Positions 36,498 through 49,008 of a DNA stretch of 64,000 nt are shown here, in pieces. A program made the translations under genes and the position numbers. Numbering within the stretch: the first letter of the stretch is position 1; every line of letters begins with the position of its first letter. Origin of the DNA: Microbispora sp. H13382 (GTDB lineage Bacteria; Actinomycetota; Actinomycetes; Streptosporangiales; Streptosporangiaceae); NCBI RefSeq assembly GCF_014161445.1, contig NZ_JABBXA010000001.1, forward strand, positions 744,001 through 808,000. The letters are read 5' to 3'. Below the pieces are notes generated by a model. It did not search any database. It was given only the letters and a program-made list of their open reading frames with translations, and was not told the DNA's origin.

Positions 36498-38048
36498 TCA
36501 CGTCAGGCCCGGGACGGCGTGCCGGAAGGCGGCCAGGCGGTGGAGGGGGAGTTCGAGCGGCGTGGCGTCGAGCGCCCACGGCGCGGTCTCCTCGACGGCC
36601 GCCCTCGCCTGCCGCTTGGTGAGACCGGCCGTACCGGTCAGCGCCTCCCGCCAGGTGTTGGCGACCTTCCCGTGCGCGCTGTCCATGATCTTGCGTGCCA
36701 CCCGCTCGGGACCGCTCGCGGGCGGCGCGAGCCGTACGGCGTCGAGCACGTGGCCGGTTCCGCGGGGCGCGACGGTCAGCGAGTAGACGGGGGCCAGCAG
36801 CGCGGCCAGCGCGGTCGGGTCCGTGATCGGACCGGCCGTGAGCACGCGCACGTGCCGGGCGCGCGTGGCGAGCAGCAGGCGGGGCAGCGCCGCCTCCAGC
36901 CCGGCCGGAACGGCGATCGCCACGCGCCCGGGATCCGCGGCGTACGGCTTGGCAAGCAGGGTGGCGAGCCGGGTGCGCGGCACCTGCGGCAGCAGGCCGC
37001 GCGGCCAGTCGCCGGCGAGCAGGTCCGGTCCGAACGCCGCCACGGCCGCCTCGTCCGGCGGCGCCGCCGGGGCGGACTCGACGGCCTGGGGGCCCTGCGT
37101 GTAGATGGCCGTGGCGAGGCGGTCGAGCCGGGCGGCGATCGCCGGCCACGTCTTCGTGGTGGGGCGCAGCACGTACAGGTCCGCCGCGCTGCCGATCGCC
37201 TCCGCGCCGTGATACCGGTTGAAGTGCGGAAATATCGCCTCTTGCAGTAGGTTGAGGTCGATGAGAGCCTTCTGCACTTTGAGGGCGAGCATCGGAGTGC
37301 GCTCGGAGGCGCCGTAGGCCACCAGGATGCGTCCCTGGTCGCGGTCGCGCAGGCCCTCGGCGGCGCGGGCGGCGAACAGCCCGATCCCCTCCGGCGTGTA
37401 CGGCGGGTCGGTGATCGCGAGGTCGGCCCAGCCGCGCAGCGACGGCGGCAGGCCGAGGCGCAGGTCCGCCCAGCGGGTGCGCACTCCCAGGTCCTGGGCG
37501 TCGATGTACTCCAGGATGCGGTCGTCGATGTCGGCCACGGCGACCTCGACCTCGGGGTGGACCATCCGCACGGCCAGCGAGGTCAGGTCGTGGTCGCCGA
37601 CGCACAGCAGGCGGGCGCCGGGCAGCCAGAACCGCCGCCCCAGCAGCAGGGCGCGGCGCAGCACGGTCTCCGCGGTGGCGGAGACGTGGTCGAGCGCGTG
37701 CCGTCCCCGGGGGGCCCCGGCGATCAGGGCCTTGAGGCGGTCGAGCGTCTCGGCGTGCGCCTCGACCATCCCGGAGACCGGATTCCCCAGACCGGAAATA
37801 TCCGTATCAATCCCGACGTTGTAGCGGTTGACCTGATCGCTGGGAATACGGACGCGGTCGCCGCTGTGCTCGAGGGGGAGCAGCCGCAGCAGCGACTCGA
37901 TCGTCCGCCGCGACGTCGCGGTCTCCCTGACCAGGTCGGACAGGGTCCACCAGCGGCCGCCGGACAGGAGCGCCAGCGCTCCGCGCAGGCGCAGGCCGTC
38001 CACGCCGGCCTCCGCGAGCAGTTCGTCGATCGCCTCATGACCACTCAT
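36498..38048 (-). CDS. Bis-aminopropyl spermidine synthase (BpsA)-like protein / DPPY methyltransferase-fold
   Basis: 516 residues. An N-terminal winged helix (LSDLVRETATSRRTIESLLR) precedes a class I Rossmann transferase domain: PGARLLCVGDHDLTSLAVRM, the acidic VAVADIDDRILEYID, and DLAITDPPYTPEGIGLFAAR with the DPPY motif. BpsA enzymes transfer aminopropyl groups to make branched polyamines; actinomycete homologs are uncharacterised as far as I know. The C-terminal 200 residues have no motif I recognise. ATG 38048 lies six bases after TATGGT, suggesting a leaderless message; the frame opens to 38141. Divergent from gltB. Confidence 0.82.
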   Translation of the reverse strand: MSGHEAIDELLAEAGVDGLRLRGALALLSGGRWWTLSDLVRETATSRRTIESLLRLLPLEHSGDRVRIPSDQVNRYNVGIDTDISGLGNPVSGMVEAHAETLDRLKALIAGAPRGRHALDHVSATAETVLRRALLLGRRFWLPGARLLCVGDHDLTSLAVRMVHPEVEVAVADIDDRILEYIDAQDLGVRTRWADLRLGLPPSLRGWADLAITDPPYTPEGIGLFAARAAEGLRDRDQGRILVAYGASERTPMLALKVQKALIDLNLLQEAIFPHFNRYHGAEAIGSAADLYVLRPTTKTWPAIAARLDRLATAIYTQGPQAVESAPAAPPDEAAVAAFGPDLLAGDWPRGLLPQVPRTRLATLLAKPYAADPGRVAIAVPAGLEAALPRLLLATRARHVRVLTAGPITDPTALAALLAPVYSLTVAPRGTGHVLDAVRLAPPASGPERVARKIMDSAHGKVANTWREALTGTAGLTKRQARAAVEETAPWALDATPLELPLHRLAAFRHAVPGLT

Positions 38049-38054
38049 GCGCAA

Positions 38055-38060
38055 ACCATA
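38055..38060 (-). promoter_or_regulatory. Putative -10 element for the leaderless BpsA-like gene
   Basis: TATGGT on the minus strand, six bases before the ATG; no ribosome-binding site. Confidence 0.45.
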
Positions 38061-38207
38061 TCCACGGCGCTGACCTGTGAAGGTTCGCGAAGCGGACCTG
38101 GGGGGCACTATTCCGGCAGCGTGTTGTAATCTCTTAAGCACTCAACCCGCAGCAGGGCCAGCGTCGTCCCTCTGTTCCACGCAGACGTTGACGACGGGAG
38201 TGACTAC

Positions 38208-42734
<4,527 letters not shown>

Positions 42735-42800
42735 CGCCGATGCGGATCATCGCGACCGTCTCCATGACCGTTTCCACGCAGCGATAAGGGGGGTACACCG

Positions 42801-44285
42801 ATGGCTGACCCGAAGGGGTTCCTGACACACGGGCGCGAGCTGCCGGCGCGCCGCCCGGTCGACGTCCGCATCCGCGACTGGCGCGAGGTCTACGAGGACT
42901 TCCCCAAGCCCGCGCTCACCAAGCAGGCGGCCCGCTGCATGGACTGCGGCATCCCGTTCTGCCACAACGGCTGCCCGCTCGGGAACCTCATCCCCGAGTG
43001 GAACGACCTCGTCTACCGCGACGACTGGCGTGAGGCGATCGAGCGGCTGCACGCGACCAACAACTTCCCGGAGTTCACCGGCCGCCTGTGCCCGGCGCCG
43101 TGCGAGTCGGCGTGCGTGCTCGGCATCAACTCCGACCCGGTCGCGATCAAGCGAGTCGAGGTCGAGATCGTCGACCGCGCCTTCGCCGAGGGCTGGGTGA
43201 CGCCGCAGCCGCCCGCCGTGAAGACGGGCCGTAAGGTCGCGGTCGTCGGATCGGGCCCGGCCGGCCTCGCCGCCGCGCAGCAGCTCACCCGCGCGGGGCA
43301 CGACGTGGTCGTGTTCGAGCGGGCCGACCGCATCGGCGGGCTGCTCCGCTACGGCATCCCCGAGTTCAAGATGGAGAAGCGGCACGTCGACCGCCGTATC
43401 GCGCAGATGGAGGCCGAGGGCACCGAGTTCCGCACCGGCGTCGACGTCGGCGCGGACGTCACGGTGGCCCGGCTCCGCGAGGAGTTCGACGCGGTCGTGC
43501 TGGCGGGCGGCGCCACGGCGTGGCGCGACCTGCCGGTGCCCGGCCGTGAGCTCAAGGGCGTCTACCAGGCGATGGAGTACCTCCCGCCGGCCAACAAGGC
43601 GCAGGAGGGCGACTTCGCCGAGTCGCCGATCTCGGCGGAGGGCAAGCACGTCGTCGTGATCGGCGGCGGTGACACCGGCGCCGACTGCATCGGCACGGCG
43701 ATCCGGCAGGGGGCCCTTTCCGTCACCCAGCTGGAGATCATGCCGAGGCCGCCGGCGGCCCGCCCGGGCAGCCAGCCGTGGCCGACGTACCCGCTGCTGT
43801 TCAAGATGGAGAGCGCGCACGAGGAGCTCGAGGCCGGGGCGGGCGACCGGGTGTACGCCGTGTCCACCACGGAGTTCGCCGGCGACGACGAGGGCAACGT
43901 GCGGGCGCTGCGCCTGGTCGAGGTCGAGGGCCCGGCGGCGGGGTTCAGGCCGATCCCCGGCACCGAGCGGGAGATCCCGGCCGAGCTGGTCACGCTGGCG
44001 ATGGGCTTCCTCGGCCCGGAGAAGGGCCCGCTGCTGAACGACCTCGCGGCGCTGTCCGGCGACCCGGAGTCGTTCTTCGACGCCCGGGGCAACGTGGCCA
44101 GGAACGCGTCGTACGAGACGTCGGTCGAGGGTGTGTTCGCGGCCGGCGACATGGGCCGGGGCCAGTCGCTGATCGTGTGGGCGATCGCCGAGGGCCGGTC
44201 GGCGGCGGCGGCGGTCGACCGCTACCTGAGCGGGCGGACCGTCCTGCCCGTTCCCATCCCGCCGACGGCGCGGCCTCTCGTCTGA
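42801..44285 (+). CDS. gltD: Glutamate synthase small (beta) subunit
   Basis: 494 residues, the NADPH-oxidising, FAD-containing partner of GltB. N-terminal iron-sulfur cysteines are in RCMDCGIPFCHNGCPLGNL and GRLCPAPCESACVLGI. FAD fold KVAVVGSGPAGLAAAQQL is near residue 150 and the NADPH fold VVVIGGGDTGADCIGTA near 284; GVFAAGDMGRGQSLIVWAI is the C-terminal FAD motif. AAGGGGG lies close before the ATG. A strong hairpin terminator ends the gltBD operon. Confidence 0.98.
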   Translation: MADPKGFLTHGRELPARRPVDVRIRDWREVYEDFPKPALTKQAARCMDCGIPFCHNGCPLGNLIPEWNDLVYRDDWREAIERLHATNNFPEFTGRLCPAPCESACVLGINSDPVAIKRVEVEIVDRAFAEGWVTPQPPAVKTGRKVAVVGSGPAGLAAAQQLTRAGHDVVVFERADRIGGLLRYGIPEFKMEKRHVDRRIAQMEAEGTEFRTGVDVGADVTVARLREEFDAVVLAGGATAWRDLPVPGRELKGVYQAMEYLPPANKAQEGDFAESPISAEGKHVVVIGGGDTGADCIGTAIRQGALSVTQLEIMPRPPAARPGSQPWPTYPLLFKMESAHEELEAGAGDRVYAVSTTEFAGDDEGNVRALRLVEVEGPAAGFRPIPGTEREIPAELVTLAMGFLGPEKGPLLNDLAALSGDPESFFDARGNVARNASYETSVEGVFAAGDMGRGQSLIVWAIAEGRSAAAAVDRYLSGRTVLPVPIPPTARPLV

Positions 44286-44298
44286 GATGTGAACCGGC

Positions 44299-44341
44299 GG
44301 CCGTGGTCCCAGGGGACCGGACCACGGCCGTCCGGCTTTTA
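44299..44341 (+). terminator. Terminator after gltBD
   Basis: Perfect 11-bp stem (GGCCGTGGTCC and complement), nine-base loop, then CCGGCTTTTA, a short T-run. The outer CCGG arms can extend the stem. Confidence 0.75.
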
Positions 44342-44463
44342 GGGGATAAAACGGGCATATCCCAGTTCGGTGGCCGGCTTGCGAGCGCGCGCGGCTGCCG
44401 GGAGGATGCTTCAGCCCGGATCGAGGGGCCCCGGCACCGGGGGCCCGCAACCGAGGAGGATCG

Positions 44464-46101
44464 TTGTACGCACGGGGGCGGCTCGCCGGGGCCATCATGT
44501 CCATCACGTTGCTCGGCGGGCTGGGGGCCGCGGGCCTGCAGGGGACGGCGACCGCGTCCGAGCCCTCGCAGGACTACCTGGTCTTCTATACGGACGGCGG
44601 CCGGGCCGCCGCTCAGCGGGCGGTCGAGGCGGCCGGAGGCACGGTGCGGGCGCGGGACGACAAGCTCGGCTACCTCGTCGTGCGCGCGTCCGACCCCGTG
44701 AAGATCGGCGCCGACCCCTCCGTGGTCGGCGTCACGCTCGACCGTCCCGTCGGCAAGGCCGCGGACGCGCCCGCCTCCGCCGGCGCGCCGGCCGCTGTGA
44801 CGCGCGTGGCGGACGTCAGGAAGGCGCCCGGCGGCGACCCGCTGTCGGACCGCCAGTGGGACATGAAGATGATCGGCGCCACGCCCACCGGCTCGTACTC
44901 CAAGGCCCGGGGCAGCCACAAGGTGCTCGTGGGCGTCATCGACACCGGAGTCGACGGCGCGCACCCCGACATCGCGCCGAACTTCAACCGGGCGCTCAGC
45001 CGCAACTTCGTGATCGACCAGCCCACCGACGAGAACGGCAAGAAGCTCGACGGCCCCTGCGAGCACAAGGGCTGCAAGGACCCGGCGGACGTCGACGACG
45101 ACGGTCACGGCACCCACGTCGCGAGCACGATCGGCTCGCCGATCAACGGCCTCGGCGTCAGCGGGGTCGCCCCCGATGTCTCGCTGGTCAACCTCCGCGC
45201 CGGCACCGACTCGGGCTTCTTCTTCCTCAAGCCCACCATGGACGCCCTGGAGTACGCCGCCGACGTCGGCGTCGACGTGGTCAACATGAGCTTCTACGTC
45301 GACCCCTGGACGTTCAACTGCGCGAACAACCCGAGCGACACGCCCAGGGAGCGGCTGGAGCAGCGGGCGATCCTGGAGGGGATGCGCCGGGCGGTCAAGT
45401 ACGCCCGGGCGCACGGCGTCACGCTGGTCACGGCCATCGGCAACTCCGGCGGCGACCTCGGCAAGCCGAAGGCGGACACCGCCAGCCCGGACTTCCCGCC
45501 GGGCGCGGAGAAGAAGCGGCCCGTCGACAACACCTGCCTCAACGTCCCCGCCGAGCTCGACGGCGTCATCTCGGTGTCCTCGGTCGGCCCCAGCGGGCGC
45601 AAGGCGGGGTATTCCGACTACGGCGTCGAGCAGACCGACATCGCCGCGCCGGGCGGCGACATGTTCGACGGCGGCACCGATCTCAAGGGCGCGACCCGGG
45701 AGATCCTGGCCGCCGCCCCCGAGCACGTCCTGCGGGCCAAGGGCCTCCTCTTCGCCGACGGCAAGCCGAAGACGTCCTCGGTGATCCGCGACTGCCAGGG
45801 CGGCAAATGCGCCTACTACCAGTACCTGGAGGGCACGTCCATGGCCGCGCCGCACGTCACCGGCGTGGCGGCACTGATCATCGGCCGGTTCGGCAAGCCG
45901 GGCAAGGGTGGGCTCCAGATGGACCCCGCGCAGGTGGAGCGCCTGCTGTACGCGACGGCGATCCCGAAGGGCTGCCCCTCGCCCCGGACCTACCGCTACG
46001 GCACGGGCGAGACCCAGGTCTGCGAGGGGCCCACGGCCAAGAACGGCTTCTTCGGCCACGGCCTGGTCGACGCCGCCCGGGCCGCCACCGTCTCGCCCTG
46101 A
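44464..46101 (+). CDS. Secreted S8 (subtilisin-like) serine protease
   Basis: 545 residues. It has a signal peptide (hydrophobic core IMSITLLGGLGAAGLQG) and an I9-like propeptide region to about 130. The catalytic triad is complete: Asp160 in VGVIDTGVDGAHPD, His215 in DDDGHGTHVAS, Ser459 in LEGTSMAAPHVTG, with Asn327 for the oxyanion hole (IGNSGG). Four cysteines around 199-204 and 444-449 may form disulfides. The TTG start has a strong GAGGAGG. It is monocistronic, after the gltBD terminator. Confidence 0.93.
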   Translation: MYARGRLAGAIMSITLLGGLGAAGLQGTATASEPSQDYLVFYTDGGRAAAQRAVEAAGGTVRARDDKLGYLVVRASDPVKIGADPSVVGVTLDRPVGKAADAPASAGAPAAVTRVADVRKAPGGDPLSDRQWDMKMIGATPTGSYSKARGSHKVLVGVIDTGVDGAHPDIAPNFNRALSRNFVIDQPTDENGKKLDGPCEHKGCKDPADVDDDGHGTHVASTIGSPINGLGVSGVAPDVSLVNLRAGTDSGFFFLKPTMDALEYAADVGVDVVNMSFYVDPWTFNCANNPSDTPRERLEQRAILEGMRRAVKYARAHGVTLVTAIGNSGGDLGKPKADTASPDFPPGAEKKRPVDNTCLNVPAELDGVISVSSVGPSGRKAGYSDYGVEQTDIAAPGGDMFDGGTDLKGATREILAAAPEHVLRAKGLLFADGKPKTSSVIRDCQGGKCAYYQYLEGTSMAAPHVTGVAALIIGRFGKPGKGGLQMDPAQVERLLYATAIPKGCPSPRTYRYGTGETQVCEGPTAKNGFFGHGLVDAARAATVSP

Positions 46102-46205
46102 GCCCGTCGATCTGAGCCCGTCGATCTGAGTACGGGCCTGAGTAGCCCGCCGGATGCCCCCGCGGGCCATGGCGGCCTAGCCTCCTTCGCGGAGGAGGGC
46201 AGATC

Positions 46206-46622
46206 ATGATCTACCGGCTCGTCTGGCAGGCCACGATGGTGGCGCATTTCCTCGTCATCGCCTACATCGCCCTGGGCGGCTTCCTCGCCTGGCGGCGGCC
46301 CCGGCTGATCTGGCCGCACCTCGGGCTGTGCGCCTGGGGGCTGGTGCAGCTCGCCGGGCTCGTGGAGTGCCCGCTGACCGCGCTGGAGAACTGGGGGCGG
46401 GCCAGGGCGGGGGAGCGCGGCCTGCTGCCCGGCGGCTTCATCGACACCTACATCGAGGGTGTCGTCTACCCGGAGGCGTACGTCACGCACGTGCGGCTGG
46501 CCGTGATCGCCGTCGTGCTCGCCTCCTGGGCCGGGCTCGCGGTCAGGATCCGCCGACGCCGCACACGTCCTGCGCGTACGACAGGAACGTCCGCTGCACC
46601 TGAGCGGGAGGCGTCGCGATGA
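46206..46622 (+). CDS. DUF2784 membrane protein
   Basis: 138 residues. Three membrane helices: MVAHFLVIAYIALGGFLAW, LGLCAWGLVQLAGLVECPLT and VRLAVIAVVLASWAGLAVRI. The PLTALENWGRARAG segment with the preceding Cys and the YIEGVVYPEAYVTHVR loop are typical of DUF2784. GGAGGAGGG lies eight bases before the ATG. Its basic C-terminal tail overlaps the 3' end of the convergent lipoprotein gene by 80 bases. Function unknown. Confidence 0.87.
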   Translation: MIYRLVWQATMVAHFLVIAYIALGGFLAWRRPRLIWPHLGLCAWGLVQLAGLVECPLTALENWGRARAGERGLLPGGFIDTYIEGVVYPEAYVTHVRLAVIAVVLASWAGLAVRIRRRRTRPARTTGTSAAPEREASR

Positions 46623-47397
46623 GGTAGCGTCTCTCGCCGCCGCCCACGATCCCGTAGACGGGGAACAGGTAGGCCTTCTTGGCCTCGGCGAAGGCGTGCC
46701 AGTCGCAGCGCATCGGGGTGACCTCCACGGGGATCTCCAGCCGCGTGGCGTCCGCCGTGAGCACCGCCACAGGCCGGCGTTTCCCGGAGCGGGGAAACAG
46801 CGTGTAGTGCGTGGTGGCGCCGAGGTCGTCGATCGTGATCGGCTCCGATCCGCCCTTCCTGGTGACGACGAGGTCGCCGTGGAGGGCCCGGCCCGCCCGG
46901 GTCCACGCGTCCCCGAACGTCACGTCCACCGACCGGCGCAGGATGTACGCCCCGCACTCGGCCTTCACCAGGCCGTCCAGGGTGGGATCGGGGTGGCGGA
47001 CCGGGAACTCCACCTTGCGCGGCGGTCCGTCGGCGACCTGGATGTGCGCGACCACCGTGGCGGGCCTGACCGGAGGGATCGTCGCCGGATCGCAGCGCGC
47101 CTCGCCGTACGGGATCCGCAGGTCCGTGCGCGGCGTCCTGCCGAGGGTGGTGTCCACGCGGGTCGGCGGGAGCGTCGCGAACGAGCCGGTGACCAGCTGG
47201 ACGTCCCGGAAGCGCACCGGCGTGCCGGTGTCGTTGCGCACCGAGACTTCCAGCGCGTGGGACGCCTCGTCGCTGCGCCATTGGTTGAGCGATACCGAAA
47301 CGCCCGTCGGCGGGGCCGTGGATTCGGTACCCTGGCCTCCGCACGCGGCCAGGGTGAACAGCGCCGTTATTACCCCCCAGGTCCGGGTACGTCCCAT
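46543..47397 (-). CDS. Uncharacterised lipoprotein
   Basis: 284 residues from ATG 47397 (TTG 47406 is possible). The signal ends in a lipobox LAAC near residue 19 (ALFTLAACGG), so it should be lipid-anchored by Lgt. The mature part is beta-rich: one half resembles an Ig-like fold (LEVSVRNDTGTPVRFRDVQL), with cysteines in ARCDP, AECGAY, MRCDW and DVCGVG. No family recognised. Its last 80 bases overlap DUF2784 in the antisense direction. Confidence 0.75.
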   Translation of the reverse strand: MGRTRTWGVITALFTLAACGGQGTESTAPPTGVSVSLNQWRSDEASHALEVSVRNDTGTPVRFRDVQLVTGSFATLPPTRVDTTLGRTPRTDLRIPYGEARCDPATIPPVRPATVVAHIQVADGPPRKVEFPVRHPDPTLDGLVKAECGAYILRRSVDVTFGDAWTRAGRALHGDLVVTRKGGSEPITIDDLGATTHYTLFPRSGKRRPVAVLTADATRLEIPVEVTPMRCDWHAFAEAKKAYLFPVYGIVGGGERRYLIATPPAQVQRTFLSYAQDVCGVGGS

Positions 47398-47492
47398 GGC
47401 TGCCAAGGCTAGGGCACGCGGATGATCGCGTGAAGTGTCTGAACATTAGGCGACGGCTGTGTGCGCCGTCACCGCAAGTGGTCTGTACCAAT

Positions 47493-47498
47493 TAGGGT
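47493..47498 (+). promoter_or_regulatory. Putative -10 element for leaderless pyk
   Basis: TAGGGT lies six bases before the GTG start of pyk with no ribosome-binding site between. Confidence 0.5.
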
Positions 47499-47504
47499 AG
47501 TGCT

Positions 47505-48935
47505 GTGAGTCGTCGAGCAAAGATCGTCTGTACCCTCGGGCCCGCCACCTCCTCGCCGGAGCGCCTACGCGAGCTCATCAAGGCGGGCATGAACGTCGCC
47601 CGCTTCAACCTCTCGCACGGCAGCCACGAGCTGCACAAGGAGGTGTTCGACCGGGTCAGGGCCGCCGCCGACGAGCTGGGCTGCGCCGTCGGCGTCCTCG
47701 CCGACCTACAGGGTCCCAAGATTCGTGTCGGCCGCTTCGCCTCCGGTCCCGTGCGGCTCGGCTACGGCGACGTCTTCACGATCACGACCGAGGACGTCCC
47801 CGGCGACCGGGACATCGTCTCCACCACGTACGAGGGCCTGCCGGGCGACGTCAAGCCGGGTGACACGATCCTCGTGGACGACGGCCGGCTGAACCTCGAG
47901 GTGACCGCGGTCGAGGGGCCCCGCGTCGTCACCCGCGTCGTCATCGGTGGCATGATCTCGGACAACAAGGGCCTCAACCTCCCCGGCGTCGCCGTCAGCG
48001 CCCCCGCGCTCACGGAGAAGGACGAGGAGGACCTGCGCTGGGCGCTGCGCACCGGCTTCGACATGATCGCCCTGTCGTTCGTCCGGTCGCCGGACGACGC
48101 CGCGCTCATCCACGCGATCATGGAGGAGGAGGGCGTCAGGCTCCCGCTCCTCGCCAAGATCGAGAAGCCGCAGGCCGTCGACTGTCTCGAGGAGATCGTC
48201 GACGCCTTCGACGGCGTGATGGTCGCCCGCGGCGACCTCGGCGTCGAGCTTCCGCTGGAGCAGGTGCCGATCGTCCAGCGCCGCATCATCGAGCTGTGCC
48301 GGGAGAAGGCCCACCCGGTCATCGTGGCCACCCAGATGCTCGACTCGATGATGAGCGCCCCCAGGCCCACCCGCGCCGAGGCGTCCGACGTCGCGTACGC
48401 GGTGATGGACGGCGCGGACGCGGTGATGCTGTCCGGCGAGACCTCGGTGGGCACCTACCCGATCGAGTCGGTCGCCACGATGGCCCGCATCGCGGTCGCC
48501 GCGGAGGGCACCTACCTGCAGGCCACCCACACCCTGGAGCGCCTGCCGGAGACGACCGGCGGCGCCATCGCCCGCGCCGCGGCCGAGGTCGGCGCGATCG
48601 TCAACGCCAAGGCCCTGGTCGCGTTCACGATGTCCGGCGAGACCGCCCGGCGTCTGGCCCGCTACCGCTCGCCGATCCCGCTGCTGGCGTTCACGTCCAA
48701 CCCGCTGGTGCGCGGCCAGCTCGCGCTGACGTGGGGCGTGGAGACGTTCGAGGTGCCGTTCGTCCACCACACCGACGACATGGTCCGCCAGGTGGAGGCC
48801 TCGCTGCTGTCGCTCGGCGTCTGCGAGAAGGGCGACAAGATCGTCGTCGTGGCCGGCTCGCCGCCCGGCAACCACGGCTCCACCAACTCGCTGCGCGTCC
48901 ACACCATCGGGTCGGCGGTCGCCCACCCGCGCTGA
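47505..48935 (+). CDS. pyk: Pyruvate kinase
   Basis: 476 residues. It forms pyruvate and ATP from phosphoenolpyruvate and ADP. It starts RRAKIVCTLGPATSSPERL; GMNVARFNLSHGSHE contains the substrate Arg/Asn; LAKIEKPQAVDCLEEIVDAF the catalytic Lys; VMVARGDLGVELPLEQVP the metal site; ATQMLDSMMSAPRPTRAEAS the family signature; the C-terminal allosteric domain is present. Probably leaderless GTG start. Its neighbourhood with pdtaR and an acyl-CoA thioesterase matches other actinomycetes. Confidence 0.97.
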   Translation: MSRRAKIVCTLGPATSSPERLRELIKAGMNVARFNLSHGSHELHKEVFDRVRAAADELGCAVGVLADLQGPKIRVGRFASGPVRLGYGDVFTITTEDVPGDRDIVSTTYEGLPGDVKPGDTILVDDGRLNLEVTAVEGPRVVTRVVIGGMISDNKGLNLPGVAVSAPALTEKDEEDLRWALRTGFDMIALSFVRSPDDAALIHAIMEEEGVRLPLLAKIEKPQAVDCLEEIVDAFDGVMVARGDLGVELPLEQVPIVQRRIIELCREKAHPVIVATQMLDSMMSAPRPTRAEASDVAYAVMDGADAVMLSGETSVGTYPIESVATMARIAVAAEGTYLQATHTLERLPETTGGAIARAAAEVGAIVNAKALVAFTMSGETARRLARYRSPIPLLAFTSNPLVRGQLALTWGVETFEVPFVHHTDDMVRQVEASLLSLGVCEKGDKIVVVAGSPPGNHGSTNSLRVHTIGSAVAHPR

Positions 48936-48942
48936 GGCGGCT

Positions 48943-48966
48943 CCGCCGGGCTGTGACACCCGGCGG
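48943..48966 (+). terminator. Weak hairpin after pyk
   Basis: An 8-bp GC stem (CCGCCGGG and its complement) with an eight-base loop, seven bases after the pyk stop. No T-tract. Confidence 0.45.
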
Positions 48967-49008
48967 CGGGCGAAAACCTCTTGAAGGCGCGGCGCCCTTC
49001 GACGGAGC

